DNA from: JAZDLO01 sp043801935
Lineage (GTDB): Bacteria > Actinomycetota > Thermoleophilia > RBG-16-64-13
NCBI GenBank assembly: GCA_043801935.1
Contig: JAZDLO010000105.1
Span: forward strand, 1-16,662
Direction: 5' to 3'
DNA length: 16,662 nucleotides
A model generated the notes under the pieces. The model made no database searches. It saw nothing but the letters and a program-made list of their open reading frames with translations, and was not told where the DNA came from. Below are positions 13,918 through 16,662 of the stretch, piece by piece (positions within the stretch are counted from its first letter, which is position 1; every line of letters starts with the position of its first letter). The translations under genes and the position numbers were made by a program.

Positions 13918-15137
13918 CAGGCCTCCTCCAAAGTGCCCGCCAGAGCGGGGCCTTCGTCCGTGAACGCCGGGCTCGCCGGGACTCTAGGCCCGGGATCTGC
14001 CCCTGGGTCCGCCGGAGGGGCCGCGCCCGGGGTGGCGGCACCGGTGGTGCGAGCGCGGCGGAGATACCGCTGCCGAGCTCCCTCCACAAGGAGCACGAAC
14101 AGCACCAGCGCGCCTTGCAGCACTCCAGAGAGGGTGGAATCAAGTTTGAGGACGATGGGCAGCTGGATGCTACCGATGTTCAAAGCAGCGAAGAACAGCG
14201 CCACCGGAGCTACCCAGATCGCTCGATAGAGGATGAGCATGCCGATCATCAGGCCCAGGAAGCCATAGCCGCTGGAGATAGAGGGGATGAGGCGGTGATA
14301 GACGCTCGTCACTTGGATGGCCCCTGCCAATCCGGCCAGGCCGCCGCAGAAGAGAAAGGCCATCAGGCCATACTGCCAGGCGGGAACGCCGAGGAGGAAG
14401 GCGGCCCGGCCGTTCAGCCCCACCGCTTTGAGGCGTAGGCCGAAATAGGTCCGTTCGAGGAGGATGTAAACGACTATAACCGCCAGAATGCCCAGCCCGA
14501 GGGACCACAGGCTGAGGCGCAGGCCGCCGATGGTGGGCAGCGCCAGCTGGTCAGGGAAGGGCTCCGTGCCGCTCATGGAGCCGATGCCGGGCCGCTTCCA
14601 AGGCCCGAATATCAGCCACAGCGTCAGCGCTGTGGCCACGAAGTTGAGTCCCAATCCGCCGAAGATCTCGTTCACCCCACCGAAAGTCTTGAGGACTCCG
14701 GCCAAGGCGGCCCACAAGGCACCACCCACGATCCCGGCGATCATGGCCAGCACGATGATGAGCGCGGGAGAGAGCGCTGTCTCCTGCAAGAGGCGAAGGA
14801 CCCAGGTGGTGAGCACGGCGCCGAGGACGATCTGCCCTTCCACTCCGATGTTCCATAGACCTGCAGCGAAGGTCACAAGCACTCCGGCTGCCGCCAGCAG
14901 GAGCGGCACCCACGCGACCAGCACGTTCGAGAAACTAAAGAGGGACCCCACCGCCCCCTTGGCGATCTGGAAATAGGCCTCGAAGGGCGGGGCTCCAGCC
15001 ACCAGGAGGATGATGCTGGTGAGCAAGAAAGCGAGGACCAGGGCGCCTACCTGAATGCCCAAGTTGATCCAGGTCTTGCGGCTGAGGCGGCTGCGCCAAG
15101 AGGCCGCCGGACCCGAGGTGCGAGCCGTCTCAGGCAT
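13917..15137 (-). CDS. ABC transporter permease, BMP/nucleoside-importer type (NupP-like)
   Basis: A 406-residue membrane permease. A short Arg-containing N-terminus (1-24) precedes the first helix (about 26-48). The family signature FAAGLWNIGVEGQIVLGA (90-107) is intact. Further helices run to about residue 350. The last ~50 residues are a Pro/Ala/Gly-rich tail that is unusual for the family and probably disordered. The ATG overlaps the ATPase stop by 8 nt and the gene's own stop overlaps the next permease start by 1 nt. Together with the other two genes it forms a BMP-type importer, with the solute-binding lipoprotein not in this window. Confidence 0.92.
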   Translation of the reverse strand: MPETARTSGPAASWRSRLSRKTWINLGIQVGALVLAFLLTSIILLVAGAPPFEAYFQIAKGAVGSLFSFSNVLVAWVPLLLAAAGVLVTFAAGLWNIGVEGQIVLGAVLTTWVLRLLQETALSPALIIVLAMIAGIVGGALWAALAGVLKTFGGVNEIFGGLGLNFVATALTLWLIFGPWKRPGIGSMSGTEPFPDQLALPTIGGLRLSLWSLGLGILAVIVVYILLERTYFGLRLKAVGLNGRAAFLLGVPAWQYGLMAFLFCGGLAGLAGAIQVTSVYHRLIPSISSGYGFLGLMIGMLILYRAIWVAPVALFFAALNIGSIQLPIVLKLDSTLSGVLQGALVLFVLLVEGARQRYLRRARTTGAATPGAAPPADPGADPGPRVPASPAFTDEGPALAGTLEEA

Positions 15138-16608
15138 TGCCGGCGCCTACGGGGCTACCCCCGATGAGTTGCCCCAATTCGTCCACGGTGGTCGCCGTGG
15201 CATTCAGCGGCGCGGACACCCGGCCGGCGAAGAAAACCAGGATCCGGTCGCTATAGCGCAACAGCTCGTCCAGGTCGCTCGACGTGAAGATGATGGCCGC
15301 CCCCGCGTTGCAGCGCGCCTTGAGCTTGCTCCACAAATAGATGACCGATTCGATGTCCAGGCCACGAGTGGGATGTTCGAGGAGCATCAGCTTGGCTTCG
15401 GCTTTGACCAGGGCAAGCAGAGCCCGCTGCTGGTTGCCTCCCGACAGCGATTCGACCCGGTTGGCGGCCGTGCCCCGGATGTTGAACTCGGCGATGCGCT
15501 CTTCCGCCCGCTGCCGGCCTTTCTCCCGGTCGATGAAGAAGCCCGGCTTCTTCTGGGAAAGCAAGAAATGGTCGGCGAGCGTGAGGCCGGCGATCAAACC
15601 TTCCTCCAGCCGGGAGGCGGGTACATACGCCACTCCCTGCTTCTTGAAGTGGCGGTAGGGCCTACCCGTGAGGTCCGCGTCTGCGAGGGATATCCGGCCG
15701 CTGTTGGCCGGAACCAGACCGGCGCATGCCTGCAGGAGCAGGCTCTGGCCGCTGCCCTCCATTCCGGCAAGACCGATGGTCTCGCCGGCGCGCACCTCGA
15801 GATCAAGATCGTCGAAGCGGACGCGGCCTCGCTCCGCTCCCAACGCGGAGACACGGAGCAGCGCGCCGCCGGGAGCGCACGTGACCCGTTCGCCGGGAGA
15901 GATCTCGCGCTCGAACATCATCGTCACCAACTGCCGCACCCGGAACGGAGGCAACGCTTCTCCCACCAGCCTGCCCTGCCTGAGTACGGCCACGCGGGTA
16001 CAGAGCTGTTGGACCTCTTCCAGCTTGTGCGAGACGAAGATCACCGTCTTGTCCTGGGCGGCCAGCCGGCGCAGGGTGTCGAAAAGCTCTGCCCTTTGGC
16101 GCGCGCCTATGCCCGTGGTCGGTTCGTCGAGTATCAGCACCCTCGCTCCGAGCCAGAGAAGGCGGAGGAGCTCGAGCTGTTGCCGCTCGCCCACGGTCAA
16201 CGAACCTACTTCGGCCTTCAGGTCGATCGACAGTCCCAGCGAACGAGCCAACTCGGCAACAGCTGTACCCGCCTCCGCTCGTCGGGGGATGATCCGTCCG
16301 GGGGATCCGATCAACAGATTGTCGACCACCCGCATGGGGGGGAAGTCCAGAGGATCCTGGTGCAGCATGCCCACGCCGTGCTTGATGGCGTCGGCCGGGG
16401 ATCGCATCCGCACCGGCCGCCCGTCCAGGAGGATCCGGCCGCCGTCCGCCGGTTGGAAGCCGGACAGGATCTTCATCAGGGTGCTTTTGCCTGCTCCGTT
16501 CTCACCCAGGATCCCCTGGACAGTGCCGGCGGGCACGAAGAGACTGATCCCGTCATTGGCCTTGACAGAGCCGAAATGCTTGCGGATGTCTGTGAGCTGG
16601 ACTTCCAT
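15130..16608 (-). CDS. ABC transporter ATPase with two nucleotide-binding domains (NupO/YufO-like)
   Basis: A 492-residue protein with two fused ABC domains, as in sugar and nucleoside importers. Domain 1 has a complete Walker A (GENGAGKST, 35-43), Q84, signature-like LTVGE (137-141), Walker B LILDE (158-162) and H194. Domain 2 is degenerate in the manner known for this family: Walker A GMEGSGQS (282-289) has Gln for Lys, the signature LSGGNQQR (388-395) is intact, Walker B is LLEHP instead of a DE pair, and Ser replaces the switch His. One ATP site is therefore probably inactive. GAGGAAG lies just before the ATG. The gene for a BMP-family binding protein is expected upstream, beyond 16662, from common operon order. 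Confidence 0.93.
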   Translation of the reverse strand: MEVQLTDIRKHFGSVKANDGISLFVPAGTVQGILGENGAGKSTLMKILSGFQPADGGRILLDGRPVRMRSPADAIKHGVGMLHQDPLDFPPMRVVDNLLIGSPGRIIPRRAEAGTAVAELARSLGLSIDLKAEVGSLTVGERQQLELLRLLWLGARVLILDEPTTGIGARQRAELFDTLRRLAAQDKTVIFVSHKLEEVQQLCTRVAVLRQGRLVGEALPPFRVRQLVTMMFEREISPGERVTCAPGGALLRVSALGAERGRVRFDDLDLEVRAGETIGLAGMEGSGQSLLLQACAGLVPANSGRISLADADLTGRPYRHFKKQGVAYVPASRLEEGLIAGLTLADHFLLSQKKPGFFIDREKGRQRAEERIAEFNIRGTAANRVESLSGGNQQRALLALVKAEAKLMLLEHPTRGLDIESVIYLWSKLKARCNAGAAIIFTSSDLDELLRYSDRILVFFAGRVSAPLNATATTVDELGQLIGGSPVGAGNA

Positions 16609-16662
16609 CTTCCTCGGGAATATGTCTCAGAACTGCATTCTAGGAAGCAAGAAAAAGGGGAG
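16609..16662. other. Upstream flank of the ABC operon at the window edge
   Basis: These 54 bases precede the ATPase start on the minus strand. They include its ribosome site and an A-rich stretch. No gene end or terminator is identifiable, so linkage to a binding-protein gene outside the window is open. Confidence 0.4.

Noticed and set aside
1..16662. CRISPR array, tRNA/rRNA, insertion sequence
   Set aside because: No regularly spaced repeats, no cloverleaf or rRNA signature, and no transposase or terminal repeats were seen.

Overview
This 16.7 kb, GC-rich window is a bacterial nitrogen-assimilation locus. High GC, compact overlapping operons, a PucR/CdaR-type regulator and a glutamate synthase split into three proteins (class II amidotransferase, ferredoxin-FMN core, GXGXG domain) suggest an Actinomycetota or related lineage with an iron-sulfur-rich, possibly anaerobic metabolism. 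There is no rRNA or marker gene, so the taxonomy is inference. The first ~70 bases are G/C homopolymer runs and look like a low-quality contig end.

Left part (129-5720): two ammonium-transporter/P-II pairs arranged back to back around a regulator. On the minus strand lies amt1-glnK1 (2083 to 129). On the plus strand follow a PucR-family regulator (2316-3965), then amt2-glnK2 (4120-5720). The two P-II proteins are about 69% identical by hand count. Both have Glu where Tyr51, the uridylylation site, is expected. A CTTGTAC/GTACAAG motif occurs as an 8-bp palindrome between amt1 and pucR and as a 9-bp inverted repeat just upstream of a plausible amt2 promoter.

Middle (5768-12744, all minus strand): a five-gene, tightly coupled cluster runs right to left. 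It encodes an HdrB-HdrC fusion (heterodisulfide-reductase-like Fe-S protein), glutaminase subunit, ferredoxin/FMN synthase core, GXGXG subunit and glutamine synthetase glnA. The first four genes overlap by 1 or 4 nt, and glnA follows after about 36 nt. Two strong inverted repeats follow glnA, and then a small YbjQ-family gene. No NADPH-dependent GltD-like subunit is present. The HdrBC protein is therefore the obvious candidate to feed electrons into glutamate synthase, which is the most unusual feature here.

Right part (12919-16608, minus strand): ATPase and two permeases of a BMP-type (nucleoside/simple-sugar) ABC importer, with overlapping genes. The substrate-binding lipoprotein is not in the window and may lie just beyond the right edge.

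Together: ammonium enters through two Amt channels gated by P-II proteins, GlnA makes glutamine, the split synthase turns glutamine plus 2-oxoglutarate into glutamate, and the ABC importer may bring in nitrogen-containing nucleosides or purines. P-II proteins without Tyr51 and an alpha-type GlnA suggest control by effector binding and feedback, not by the uridylylation/adenylylation cascade.
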